Below, one piece after another: positions 7,197 to 15,353 of a stretch of DNA of 37,765 nt; positions within the stretch are counted from its first letter, which is position 1; each line of letters begins with the position of its first letter. Made by a program: the position numbers and the translations under genes. The notes beneath the pieces are model-generated. The model was not told the origin of the DNA. It saw only the letters and a list, made by a program, of their open reading frames with translations, and did no database searches. Source of the stretch: Klebsiella pneumoniae (lineage in GTDB: Bacteria; Myxococcota_A; UBA796; GCA-2862545); assembly GCA_945861065.1 (NCBI GenBank), contig CAMASI010000041.1, positions 1 to 37,765 of the forward strand, written 5' to 3'.

Positions 7197-8411
7197 GTGA
7201 CACTCGCCGCCGATCTTCGGGCCCGATTCGGGGGCCTCGGGAACCCGTTCTGGGCGCTTCAATTCGGGTTGTTTTTGAATCGGGCGGGCCAGTTCGTTCA
7301 GCCCTTGCTGACGTTCTGGCTGACGACACAACATGGGCTCAGCATCACCCAGGCCGGCGGGGTGGTAGCGACCTACGGCTTGGGTTCCATGCTCGGGACC
7401 GCGCTCGGGGGCGTGCTCGCGGATCGTTTTGGACGGCGCACGACGCTGTTGGGCAGTTCGGTCGGCGCGGCCCTGTCGCTGGTTGCGCTTTCGGCCGCCC
7501 CCACGGTCCCCGCCGTTGTCCTGGGGGCGTTCGTGCTAGCGCTCGTGTACGATTTGCATCGCCCAGCTGTGCACGCCATGGTGGCGGACCTTGTGCCCGC
7601 CGACGATCGGATTCGCGCCTACGCGTTGACCTATGTCACGGTCAACCTCGGTTTCGCCGTGGCGCCCGCGTTGGCCGGTTTCATCGCCGGACACAGCTAT
7701 AGCGTCGTGTTTTTGGCCGCGGCTGCCGTTCAAGTGGCGTGGGGCGCGTTTGTGTACTGGTGGTTGCCGGAGACGCTGCCGCCGTTGCCCGCGGGGGCCT
7801 CCCCCGGTAGCCTTCGCGACGTGTTGCGGGACCGCGTGTACGTGTGGTGGCTGTCGGCCATGGCGTTGGCTTGGTTGGTACCCCACCAGGGCTACGTCGC
7901 GCTGTCGGCGTGGATGCAGGGGGAAGGGCACTCCCCTGCGACCTTTGGGTTGGTCATAGCGGTCAACGGCCTGCTCATCGTGTGTGCCCAACCCTGGCTC
8001 GCGCCTGTCGTTGCCCGTTTCGACCCGCCTCGGGTGTTTGCTGCGGCGTGCCTGCTCCAAGGGGTCGGATTCTCGATGCACGGGCTGGGAATTGGCGTAC
8101 CCGGACATGTGGCGGCGGTGACGGTGTGGACCCTTGGCGAGATGCTGAGCGCGCCAGTCATGTCCGCCGTCGTGGCGACGCTGGCGCCGACGCATTTGCG
8201 CGGGCGTTACCAGGGCCTTCTGGCGATGTCGTTTGCGTCTGCCAGCGTCGTTGCGCCGCTGTTGGGCGGCGCCGTACTCGACCGATTCGGCGGGTGGTTG
8301 TGGCTCGGGTGCTTAGGGGTCGGAATGCTGTCTGCGGCGGGCATGCTGGCGCTTGGGCCGGCGTTGCGAGAACGGCTTCGCAGCGCGGTCTCCTCACCGT
8401 CACAACCGTAG
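7197..8411 (+). CDS. Major facilitator superfamily transporter
   Basis: The 404-residue protein has about 12 hydrophobic segments. The MFS motif A in the loop between helices 2 and 3 reads GGVLADRFGRRTTLL (71-85), matching GxLaDrxGRrxxL. The layout resembles drug:H+ antiporter-1 type exporters, but the substrate cannot be told from sequence. The GTG start at 7197 is the best in-frame choice; an ATG at 7184 is out of frame. The gene is divergent from aroE. Its 3' end is one copy of a sequence repeated at 12214-12289 and 14355-14445. This shows that the gene once faced ribF directly and that foreign DNA now separates them. Confidence 0.9.
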   Translation: MTLAADLRARFGGLGNPFWALQFGLFLNRAGQFVQPLLTFWLTTQHGLSITQAGGVVATYGLGSMLGTALGGVLADRFGRRTTLLGSSVGAALSLVALSAAPTVPAVVLGAFVLALVYDLHRPAVHAMVADLVPADDRIRAYALTYVTVNLGFAVAPALAGFIAGHSYSVVFLAAAAVQVAWGAFVYWWLPETLPPLPAGASPGSLRDVLRDRVYVWWLSAMALAWLVPHQGYVALSAWMQGEGHSPATFGLVIAVNGLLIVCAQPWLAPVVARFDPPRVFAAACLLQGVGFSMHGLGIGVPGHVAAVTVWTLGEMLSAPVMSAVVATLAPTHLRGRYQGLLAMSFASASVVAPLLGGAVLDRFGGWLWLGCLGVGMLSAAGMLALGPALRERLRSAVSSPSQP

Positions 8412-8650
8412 GGCTCTCGCAGACCGAATGTCCTCGCGGATCGCTGGGACGGGCGCCGAGGTGGCGACGCCAACGTACACGTTGCCGCCGATGGGCACGG
8501 TCACCGCGTACACGCCGTCGGCCGGAAGCAAGGAGGCATCCGGCACCAAATTTGCCGTGGGGAAACCGAGGGTGCGACCGCGTGCGTCGCCCGTCACGAC
8601 GGTGCCGTCGACCTGGTGTGCGGCACCTGGCATCGCGGTTGCGTCGGGGA
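8320..8650 (+). repeat. Direct repeat copy A (MFS 3' end plus ribF 3' remnant)
   Basis: Copy A covers the last ~90 bases of the MFS gene and then a decayed part of ribF. Bases 8357-8447 match 14355-14445, and about 8449-8632 match 14585-14769 closely. About 140 bases of the ribF sequence (roughly 14446-14584) are missing here. Bases 8320-8392 also match 12214-12289. All three copies have the same orientation. Confidence 0.85.
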
Positions 8651-8711
8651 CGAGATCGAACAGGCTGTGCGGCGCGATGAGACCGAGCGGCGGAATGGCG
8701 ACGCGCAGCAC
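8400..8711 (-). pseudogene. ribF remnant with internal deletion
   Basis: The minus strand encodes a 103-codon open frame. Its middle part (AAHQVDGTVVTGDARGRTLG onward to VYAVTVPIGGNVYVGVA) is nearly identical to the riboflavin-kinase half of the intact RibF at 14392-15312, and its end (REDIRSARALRL) matches the RibF C-terminus (RKDIRSARALQL). About 50 residues between these parts are missing, including the region around HLGTRPTF. The whole FMN-adenylyltransferase half is absent, and the first ~30 codons (before 8632) are unrelated to RibF. It cannot encode a working riboflavin kinase and is best read as the residue of a duplicated MFS/ribF junction. Confidence 0.85.
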
Positions 8712-9076
8712 CGGACGGGTGGCGAGGAAGCAACGCGAGACATGGGTGATGAGCGGGTGCAGTCGTCGTCGCCGACGATGATCACGCCTTGCACGGTTGC
8801 GGCGGGCGAGTCCGGATCCGGCTCAGCGCTCCAGCCGGTTGCCGCGGAGAATCGTGCATGCCGGGTTCTCCAGTCCGGGGCATGGCCCACCAGCCACGAC
8901 AGCAGCGCGCCGGTTTCGGTCTACGGTTCTGGCATGGCGCTCAGGGCCACGGCGGAGACGCCCGCACCTTCGAGACGTTCGGGGGCAGACTGTCGGAGGT
9001 GGCGGCTCCTGCGAATCGCGCGAGGGTGGGCGCCTCAGACGGGGTCGCCCGGCTAGATGCGGCGCTCGGAAAAAAA
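8712..9076. other. Degenerate spacer in the accessory block
   Basis: No intact gene can be supported. On the minus strand short readable pieces appear in different frames (ENPACTILRGNRLER followed by a stop, and AEPDPDSPAATVQGVIIVGDD), suggesting a frameshifted remnant of an exported protein. No start or signal peptide is present. The stretch ends just before the promoter at 9078-9106. Confidence 0.35.
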
Positions 9077-9077
9077 G

Positions 9078-9106
9078 TTGCGGTATCGTTCGGTTTGGCC
9101 TACAAT
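9078..9106 (+). promoter_or_regulatory. Candidate sigma-70 type promoter
   Basis: TTGCGG (9078-9083), a 17-base spacer and TACAAT (9101-9106) form a good housekeeping-type promoter pair, preceded by an A7 tract (9070-9076) that could act as an upstream element. Transcription would begin near 9112, ahead of a strong ribosome-binding site GGGAGG and the ATG at 9131. This arrangement argues against the ATG at 9105, which overlaps the -10 element, being the start of translation. Confidence 0.5.
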
Positions 9107-9464
9107 GAGTTTACAGTTGGGAGGCTCCCGATGTTGGCACGTTACCTGCGGTCGGTCGGTCGGTCAGTCGGTCAGTCTTTCTAGTTGCCTGACCACGACT
9201 GCGGGCGGTACCGCTCGTCTCGTTCGGGGGCTGCTGATTGGGTCGGTCGCCTGGGCCGCGAACGCGAGTGCGAGCCCGGGTCAGGCGGCGGAGGCCGCAG
9301 GTTGCCAAGAGGCGGACGCATCGCTTCAGGCCTTGTGCGTGGCCTATTGCGACGTGATGGAGTGTGGCCTCACGCCGAGCGACGCAGGATGCGTGGCGAC
9401 CCTCGAAGACTTTCAATCGCGATCCGGCGGTCGCGATCCGGCCTGCCTGACCGGTGCCCTGTGA
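9105..9464 (+). CDS. Cys-rich exported protein, start frame disturbed by repeat
   Basis: This frame encodes a small protein with a hydrophobic stretch (LVRGLLIGSVAWAANASA) that looks like a signal peptide core. A Cys-rich part follows (CVAYCDVMECGLTPSDAGC and CLTGAL), as in many small secreted proteins next to MopE-like lipoproteins. The frame is open from ATG 9105, which has no ribosome-binding site and lies inside the apparent -10 box. The ATG with a good site (9131, GGGAGG 6 bases upstream) is in another frame and stops after 17 codons at 9184. Removing one 4-base unit of the repeat at 9150-9177 would join ATG 9131 to this frame. The end overlaps the next gene as GTGA. The function is unknown. 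Confidence 0.45.
   Translation: MSLQLGGSRCWHVTCGRSVGQSVSLSSCLTTTAGGTARLVRGLLIGSVAWAANASASPGQAAEAAGCQEADASLQALCVAYCDVMECGLTPSDAGCVATLEDFQSRSGGRDPACLTGAL
9150..9177 (+). repeat. Tetranucleotide repeat (GGTC/AGTC)x7
   Basis: Seven consecutive 4-base units read GGTC x4, AGTC, GGTC, AGTC. They lie inside the coding start of the Cys-rich protein, 19 bases after the ATG with the best ribosome-binding site. Gain or loss of units changes the reading frame. Confidence 0.9.
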
Positions 9465-10378
9465 TTACGGCCTCCTGGCTCGTGTTGGTGCAACAGGCAG
9501 GGGCGGGAACGATTGGTTTGGCGTCACGCCCGGCCGACGGATGTGGATGGTCCAGCCTGGCGAGCGCCCTTTCGGATGCCGCTCCAAGCGATATGGTCTT
9601 TGTCCAAGCCGGCACGTCGCGAACGCTCTCGGCCGAGTTGGTGGTCAACAAAAACCTGGTGATTGTTCCGAGCACGCCGGACTGCGCGGCCGTGGACGTC
9701 GTCGGTTCCTTCGAGGTGCACAGTTCGGTGCCCCTGCCAGGTGGCGCTGGGCTACTCGCAGAAGCGGGCGCAACGGTGGTCATTGATGCAGTCGCATTCC
9801 GCCAAAACCAAGCGAACAACGTGTCGATGGGTTTCACGGAAACGGGTCACGGCGCCATCGTGTCGATCGGGGTCAACACATCGGTTTCAGTTGCGCGAAG
9901 CTTTCTAGACGACCAAGTGGACTCGAAGTACCTTGCGGGCGCCCAGCAGGGTGGCGCGCTGCACCTGTGGCATGTGACCGCAATCGACAATGTTCCTGTG
10001 CGATGGGGGAGCGGCTCGCGGGGGGTTGTGCGGCGCTCGGTCTTCTACGACCCGAATGTCGGTTTGGGCGGAAATCTTTTGGACGTCTCTGTAGGGGCTG
10101 TCGTTTCTGGCCTTTACAATCTCGGAACGGAGGTCAGCGTATTCGGAGGCGTGAACTGGGAGTTCGAGCCGTTGCTCTGGGAAACCGAACGGGGAAAATG
10201 GCGCCCAGGAATCGATCCGATCACCCTAGAGCCGAGTTGGGCGATTGATCGCATGCCCGACCCGAATCCAAACCAGTTTGACCGGGATCTCGATGGCGTG
10301 CCTCGCGTAGCGGTGATTGACGCATTGCCCTTCGATCTCGGTGCCTTCGAGTACCGCGGCATGGGTGGCGGAGACTGA
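9461..10378 (+). CDS. Secreted parallel beta-helix (choice-of-anchor Q-like) protein
   Basis: The 305-residue product starts with a weak hydrophobic leader (MITASWLVLVQQAGAGTIGL). It continues with Val/Ile/Ala-rich short strands and turns typical of right-handed parallel beta-helix proteins, for example ELVVNKNLVIVPSTPDCAAV and GATVVIDAVAFRQNQANN. It ends in DRDLDGVPRV...FDLGAFEYRG, which closely resembles the closing signature of choice-of-anchor Q surface proteins (DxxGxPRxxxxxxDIGAYEY). The GTG start overlaps the stop of the preceding Cys-rich gene (GTGA), indicating translational coupling. It is likely an exported or surface protein; ligand or enzyme activity is unknown. An alternative start further upstream in the same frame would overlap the Cys-rich gene and give no signal peptide. 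Confidence 0.72.
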   Translation: MITASWLVLVQQAGAGTIGLASRPADGCGWSSLASALSDAAPSDMVFVQAGTSRTLSAELVVNKNLVIVPSTPDCAAVDVVGSFEVHSSVPLPGGAGLLAEAGATVVIDAVAFRQNQANNVSMGFTETGHGAIVSIGVNTSVSVARSFLDDQVDSKYLAGAQQGGALHLWHVTAIDNVPVRWGSGSRGVVRRSVFYDPNVGLGGNLLDVSVGAVVSGLYNLGTEVSVFGGVNWEFEPLLWETERGKWRPGIDPITLEPSWAIDRMPDPNPNQFDRDLDGVPRVAVIDALPFDLGAFEYRGMGGGD

Positions 10379-10380
10379 CC

Positions 10381-11961
10381 GTGGGCGCCTCATTGCAAGC
10401 GATGCTGGTGCTGGTGCTGGTGCTGGCCTGTGCCGATCCGGCCGTCCCGCCGTTTGAGCCGGTTGCCTTGCCCGAGGCGGCAGTTCCGTCCTGCGATACC
10501 GGCGCAGCCCTGCCCTGGGACGATGACGGCGACGGATCCCACCATTGCGAAGATTGCGACGATGGCGACCCGCTCGTCCACCCTGGTGCCGTCGATGAAT
10601 GCGGCAACGGGCTGGACGACGATTGTGACGGCCTGTCTCCGTGCGGCCTGCCCGACCCCTACGACCTCGATGCCGCTCCATCGCGGTTGATCGGCGTAGA
10701 AGCTCGGACCGCCGTGTACGCCAACTCGACGGACGCGAATGGCGACGGGCTTCTCGATGTCTTGTTCACCGATGCGTTGTATGGGGTGCGCGTAGTGGAG
10801 TCGCCGTTTCCGCCGGGCGTCACGCAATGGCAGGACATCGACGCCGGCAAGCTGACTGCCTGCTAAGTGTTCGACGCAGGGGACCTCGACGGAGATGGCC
10901 TCGGCGACGTGGTGTGCAGCCAGGACGTGTCGATCGGGGTGGGCGCGGTCGCCTGGTATCTGGCCCCCTTGGTAGGCGATATTGGCGGGGACGATGCCTT
11001 TGGTCTTGTTTCCGAGCATCCAGGCGGGAATACGATTGGCAATCCGCGAGTGCTGGATGCAGCGGAAGATCCGGGTCAGGAGGTGCTTGTCGCAGTCGAC
11101 GACATGGACCGTTCGTGGTGCCTTTTCGCGGCAGATGCGGGCGAGTACTCCGCGCTCGACGCGGTTGCCGAGATTCAGGTGTCGGATTTCGAGAATCCAT
11201 ACCTGAGCTATGTCGGAATACTTGGCAGCGGTGACATGTCTGGAGATGGAATCTCGGACATATTGGGTTCTGCGGGCTCTCGCCCCGCAGGCTGGAGCGA
11301 CATTCCGCTGCTGGGCGCGATCCTGGGACCAGCGCGCGGTTTCGCAGATTACCGCGATCTGGTGATTGCGCCGCTTGACTGTCCGTACGACGATCCCGAT
11401 TCGGGTGTGAGCGGACACGGGAGCCCGGCCGTTGGGGACTGGGACGGGGACCTTGACGGCGATGGGTACTCGGACATCGTCGTTGGGACTTCATTCTGTC
11501 GCGACGTCGAAGGATACACGAGCGGGAGTGCAGGCGCAACTTTGGAATTCGCTAGTGGACCCGTGGACGGGAGTCCGGAACGCACGGCCACACTGTGGCC
11601 ATCGGAAGTTTTCGACGTATATCGGGATGTCCGACACGTTGGGGATGTCGATGGGGATGGCGAAGGTGATCTATTCGTGTGGTCGGACTATCCCACTGTC
11701 TCTCGACTTCTTTACGGTCCATTCGAGGGGACGGGCTACATCGAGGACCATCCGGGCGTGGTCTTCGAAGGGCTGGAGACGTCGTCAACGAACCAGTGGT
11801 CTACGCCCATGGGCGATACGAACGGGGACGGCTTCAGCGACTTCGCGATCGTGCGCCGAACGCCCCCGGATGCAACGCAGGAAGACACCGGGGGATACAA
11901 TACCGAAGATTGGATCAACGCCACGATCTACCTGATCGAAGGGGCATCACGCGCGTGGTAG
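10381..11961 (+). pseudogene. MopE/FG-GAP lipoprotein interrupted by in-frame stop
   Basis: The gene starts at GTG 10381 with GGAG upstream and encodes a lipoprotein signal (AMLVLVLVLACADP, Cys 17). A putative metal-binding motif region follows (WDDDGDGSHHCEDCDDGDP, then CGNGLDDDCDG), as in MopE-like proteins of Deltaproteobacteria. At 10864-10866 a TAA ends this 161-residue part. The same frame then continues without a gap for 364 codons of FG-GAP/integrin-alpha-like repeats, with calcium loops such as DAGDLDGDGLGDVV, DWDGDLDGDGYSD, DVDGDGEGD and DTNGDGFSD. FG-GAP loops also occur just before the stop (DANGDGLLDVLF). The two parts clearly form one ~526-codon gene. Only this stop separates them, so it is a recent nonsense mutation, a sequencing error or a readthrough case. 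Confidence 0.82.
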
Positions 11962-11970
11962 CGGGCGGCC

Positions 11971-12198
11971 TTACTCCGCGCTGGCTTTGGCCGTTGGGCG
12001 CGCGTTGGTTGGCTGGTAAAACGGCAAGCGCAGATCCTCGACCTGTCGGTCGAAGTTGTGCTCGCCCAGAAGCTCATTCAGCTTCTCGTAGAACCTGTGC
12101 CCTGGCGACTCGGCCACACGGGTGACCGGCAACCACATCCCGCCTTGCCTCGGCTCCAGACGCTTCATGCCACCGTGTTCACCTTGAGCACAGATCAC
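11971..12198 (-). mobile_element. Truncated IS transposase N-terminus
   Basis: The minus strand encodes MKRLEPRQGGMWLPVTRVAE (from about 12168) followed by SPGHRFYEKLNELLGEHNFD and RQVEDLRLPFY. This resembles the N-terminal segment of IS1182/IS1380-like transposases, where SPGHPFYxRLNxLLxExGFDxFVExxCxxFY is typical. Only about 55-65 residues remain. The frame then drifts into unrelated sequence and stops at 11971, so the catalytic DDE core is absent. No terminal inverted repeats could be defined. It marks past insertion-sequence activity in the accessory block. The family assignment is from memory of the motif. Confidence 0.55.
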
Positions 12199-12213
12199 AC
12201 GGAGGCAAACCCT

Positions 12214-12289
12214 TGTCGAATGCCGTCTGCGGCGTGCATGCTGGCGCTTGGGCCGGCGTTGCGAGAGCGGCTTCGCAGCGCGGCCTCCT
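12214..12289 (+). repeat. Direct repeat copy B (MFS 3' end)
   Basis: This stretch repeats the end of the MFS gene (8320-8392): GCATGCTGGCGCTTGGGCCG is shared, and the translation PSAACMLALGPALRERLRSA matches the MFS C-terminus. Diagnostic bases (GAGAGCGG, GCGGCCTCCT) agree with copy C at 14355-14400 rather than copy A. It therefore derives from the same lineage as copy C. Confidence 0.85.
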
Positions 12290-12420
12290 GATAGCGGTGC
12301 GCAAGTGTGTTGGGCCTAGAAGTGCCGACAGGGCCAGAAACGACAGCAATGTCGCGCGGACCCAGTCCAACTCCCAAAATCGCTCCAAGCTGTCGGGCCC
12401 ACCTGTGCACCGCGCCAGTT

Positions 12421-12840
12421 CTACTCGGGCAGCGTGGTCACGCTCGTCAGGGTGCAGGTGCTCTCGTCGAGAACCTGAACATAGAGGCCGCAACCTGCGA
12501 CCGGAATGGTCGGGCTCAGGACCATGACGCCTGCGCCGTCCGCCACCGTTGGGGGGCCTCGCTTCGTGGGGACCGAAAGGTCGGTCGGCGTGCCCTTGCA
12601 GGGGCCGGACTTGATGTAGCCGAAACCGACATCGACACCCGAGATCAGCTGACCCGTGGCAAACGGCGATATGTTCGCGGTGATCACCGTGACACCGGGG
12701 CCGTCGCCGACAGCAGACAGGGTATCGCAGACATCGCCAACGCCGTCCCCGTCGCTGTCTGTCTGGTCTGCGTTGGCTACTTGCGGGCAGTTGTCAACGG
12801 AATTGCGCACGTCGTCATCGTCGAGAGCCGTCAAGTGCGT
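12421..12840 (-). pseudogene. 5'-truncated thrombospondin type 3 repeat protein
   Basis: The minus strand encodes about 135 residues that begin abruptly in Asp-rich calcium motifs (LDDDDVRNSVDNCPQVANAD, then QTDSDGDGVGDVCD), the classical thrombospondin type 3 repeat. A beta-rich domain follows (VTVITANISPFATGQLISG, later GCGLYVQVLDESTCTLTSV) up to the stop at 12421. Neither a signal peptide nor a start with a ribosome-binding site precedes the repeat. The frame stays open upstream to 13377, but that sequence is Arg/Ser-rich and not protein-like. The gene has therefore lost its 5' end, as expected in this rearranged block. The intact protein was probably exported. Confidence 0.6.
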
Positions 12841-13237
12841 CGCCGCTCTAATGGCCGGAAGAGGCAACAAAGCAGCGCGCTGCGATCTGGCGCGTTCTGA
12901 AACTCGTTGGCGCGAAACAGCAAATCTGCGTGCACGCTGGGTGGCCGGACGATCGTCGCCGACATGCACCACCTGTGCGTGGTTCGCCCAGGCGTCCCTG
13001 GCCGAATCGTGGGCGTGGACGTCGATACGTCCTCTATTCTGGGCAACCCGCGCCCTTCGCGGGCCTCGACGGTGCGGTGATCGACGGCAACGACGTGGAG
13101 GCCGCAAGCTGGACTGCGCGTTGCGAAGGTTGACCCACGGCGCGCGTTGGTCGGCCGGCAGAAACCCAGGGCTGGCACCGGATTCCCCGTGGCCCGATGC
13201 GGATGATCGTGGCGCGCGATAGTGATAGCAGTGCGTC
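12841..13237. other. Spacer with no supportable gene
   Basis: Several frames are open on both strands, but none combines a start, a ribosome-binding site and recognisable protein-like composition. It may hold the lost 5' part of the truncated gene at 12421-12840 or other debris. Confidence 0.35.
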
Positions 13238-13867
13238 GTGCTCCTCGCAGACGCTCCTCTGACTTTCCGAGAATTCGTGACCCAGGAAGAAGTCCCCCTT
13301 GCCACGATCGTTCGTGAGGTTTTGGCGTTTCTAGCCGGCCGCTCCGATACGGTTCTCTTCGGTGCCCATGCAGTCAACGCCTACTGTGAACCGGAGCGCA
13401 TGACCCACGACGTTGACCTGCTCTCGACACGTGCCGCCGAACTCGCCGAGGATGTACGAGCGCGGCTCGCAGAGCGGCTCCGCATCGCCGTGCGTGTGCG
13501 GGAGGTCGTACCCGGACAGGGCTTTCGCGTCTACCAGGTGCGGAAGCCATCGAATCGTCACCTCGTGGATGTCCGTCAGTCTGAGAGGCTCCCGTCGTCG
13601 CAGCCCTTCGGCGGCGTACTGGTGATCGCGCCCCCAGAGCTCGTCGCGATGAAGGTGATCAGCCTAGTCCACCGGGCGGGCCGTCCCAAGGCCGGTACGG
13701 ATCTCGTCGACGTTCAACGGCTTCTGCTGGCCTTCCCGGATCTCAAGTCCGAGGAGGGCCCTGTGATCGACCAGCTCCGGCACATGAGCGGTCAGGAGGA
13801 GGTCTTCGCTCGCTGGCGCGAAATCGTCCGAACTCCCATCGAACCGGACGAAGACGAGGGGTACTGA
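13238..13867 (+). CDS. AbiEii/AbiGii-like nucleotidyltransferase
   Basis: The 209-residue product has the nucleotidyltransferase-fold pattern of the AbiEii/AbiGii toxin-like family: TVLFGAHAVNAY (38-49), then RMTHDVDLLS (54-63) with the metal-binding Asp pair (58 and 60), and a later PELVAMKVISLVHRAGRPKA. AbiEii toxins transfer nucleotides to RNA or tRNA ends; related proteins act alone as minor nucleotidyltransferases. No AbiEi-like antitoxin is visible beside it. The start is uncertain: GTG 13238 gives the longest sensible protein but has no good ribosome-binding site, and GTG 13277 is an alternative. The third family residue after the Asp pair cannot be assigned by eye. It is the only apparently intact gene in the second half of the accessory block. 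Confidence 0.75.
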   Translation: MLLADAPLTFREFVTQEEVPLATIVREVLAFLAGRSDTVLFGAHAVNAYCEPERMTHDVDLLSTRAAELAEDVRARLAERLRIAVRVREVVPGQGFRVYQVRKPSNRHLVDVRQSERLPSSQPFGGVLVIAPPELVAMKVISLVHRAGRPKAGTDLVDVQRLLLAFPDLKSEEGPVIDQLRHMSGQEEVFARWREIVRTPIEPDEDEGY

Positions 13868-14354
13868 CGCATCGATGGTACAGGAACGGCCCTGATTGGT
13901 TGGGGCGTGCTCGCGGGCCGTTGGATTGGGGCATGAGGTGGGCGTGACCTCGCCGGTCACCGCGCTGGGCCAGTGCCTGGCTGGAGCGTCTTGGCCGCTC
14001 GGGGGGCTGCATCTCGCAGGAACCCAGGAAGGAAGGAACCCAGGAGAGCCGTTACGAATCCGCCGACCGAGCGTACACGCGCTTGATGTCCAGCCTGACC
14101 TTTGTGGAATGTCGCCTTGCTCGTGAGTGGCGAGAAGACACAACTGGACGAAATACCAGGCATGGATGAATTCTTGGGCGAATGTTGCCTGGCAGAGGAC
14201 GCTTGCGGGCATGGCGCCAATAGCTTGGCCGATATCACCCCCTGTTCTGACGCGCTGTTTACCTGTTTGGATGTGTGCTGGGCTGGGGTTTTGGCCAGAT
14301 CCCGGGCGAGTCGAAACAGCGAGCGAATGTGTGGTCGAAAATATTCCAATTTGC
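13868..14354. other. Spacer with uncertain remnants
   Basis: A plus-strand open frame around 14102-14340 is Cys-rich (EFLGECCLAEDACGHGAN and ALFTCLDVCW), reminiscent of the small Cys-rich secreted proteins found near MopE-like genes. It has no signal peptide and runs into the repeat copy C. The minus strand is also open. I do not call a gene here. Confidence 0.3.
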
Positions 14355-14790
14355 GCCGGCGTTGCGAGAGCGGCTTCGCAGCGCGGCCTCCTCACCGGCA
14401 CAACTGTAGGGCTCTCGCAGACCGAATGTCCTTGCGGATGGCTGCGACCAATGCGTCCACCCCGTCGAACCGTTGCACGCCGCGGATCCGGTCGTGAAAC
14501 GACACAGAAAGCTGCTGTCCAACGAGGTCGCCGTCGAAATCGAGGACGTGCACTTCGAAACGCCACGCCAAACCCGCGAAGGTAGGACGGGTGCCGAGGT
14601 GGGCGACTCCTACGTAGACCTTGCCTGCGATGGGCACGGTCACCGCGTACACGCCGTCGGCCGGAAGCAAGGAGGCGTCCGGCACCAAATTTGCGGTGGG
14701 GAAACCGAGCGTGCGACCGCGTGCGTCGCCCGTCACGACGGTGCCGTCGACCTGGTGTGCGGCACCTAGCAGCGCGTTTGCGTCGCGGAC
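14355..14790 (+). repeat. Direct repeat copy C (MFS tail plus ribF 3' part)
   Basis: Copy C begins with the last ~50 bases of an MFS gene (the tail PALRERLRSAASSP is still readable up to a stop at 14407) and continues into the 3' half of the intact ribF. It matches copy A (8357-8650) except for the part deleted there. The unmatched boundary at 14354/14355 is where the accessory block ends. Confidence 0.85.
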
Positions 14791-15312
14791 CCGGCCTTCT
14801 TGGATGGCGGTACGAATCCGCGAACTGGAGACAATTCCGTCGGAATCGGTCGTCGCGACCACGCTGTGCACCGGCACACCCAGGAGACGCTGGAGATCCG
14901 TGGCGTCGCCGCCGCGTTTGTGGCCGAATCGGAAGTCCCAACCGACGACGATTCCGGCAGGCGCGAAGGGCACAAGGACACGTTCGACGAAGGTGTCGGG
15001 CGACCAGGACGCCGTCTCCAGCGTGAAGTCAAGCACGACGACCAAGGCCAGGCCTGTGTCGAGTAGCGCTGCGGTGCGGCGCTCCAGGCTGTGAATGCGG
15101 GGGACCCGATTGTCGGGGCGAAGCACATCGCGGGGTGCAGGATCAAAGGTCAGCGCCGCAGCCCGCGTACCGAGCGACGTGGCCAGTGCAATCGTTTCGC
15201 GGAGCAAGGCGCGATGGCCCAGATGAACACCGTCGAAGTTGCCGAGGGTGAAGACGTGGCCGAGATGGGGAGGCGCCGCAGAGGCAACGCCGCGCAATAC
15301 CGTGCTCGACAA
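14392..15312 (-). CDS. ribF: Bifunctional riboflavin kinase/FAD synthetase RibF
   Basis: RibF phosphorylates riboflavin to FMN and adenylates FMN to FAD. The ~306-residue product has the FMN-adenylyltransferase half with GNFDGVHLGH near residue 25, LTFDPAPRDVL, and VGWDFRFGHKRGGD. The riboflavin-kinase half has GRTLGFPTANL, the later GVAHLGTRPTF, and FEVHVLDFDGDLVGQ. It is full length for the family. The start is one of two adjacent TTG codons (15315 or 15312); 15312 has GGAG 5 bases upstream. The last ~50 bases overlap the repeat copy C, where the tail of a second MFS copy is antisense to ribF. A decayed duplicate of the 3' half lies at 8400-8711. The divergent neighbour begins 41 bases away. 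Confidence 0.94.
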   Translation of the reverse strand: MSSTVLRGVASAAPPHLGHVFTLGNFDGVHLGHRALLRETIALATSLGTRAAALTFDPAPRDVLRPDNRVPRIHSLERRTAALLDTGLALVVVLDFTLETASWSPDTFVERVLVPFAPAGIVVGWDFRFGHKRGGDATDLQRLLGVPVHSVVATTDSDGIVSSSRIRTAIQEGRVRDANALLGAAHQVDGTVVTGDARGRTLGFPTANLVPDASLLPADGVYAVTVPIAGKVYVGVAHLGTRPTFAGLAWRFEVHVLDFDGDLVGQQLSVSFHDRIRGVQRFDGVDALVAAIRKDIRSARALQLCR

Positions 15313-15353
15313 CAACGCTCCACAAGGGCCCTGTTACGCTATCGCGGCGAGGC

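Noticed and set aside
12295..12420. Minus-strand hydrophobic stretch (LERFWELDWVRATLLSFLAL) resembling the C-terminus of DUF1772-like membrane proteins
   Set aside because: It is only ~30 residues in a longer Arg-rich frame, with no start; similarity is too short to call.
12841..13237. Plus- and minus-strand frames such as those around 12930-13133
   Set aside because: No combination of start, ribosome-binding site and recognisable protein pattern; likely debris.
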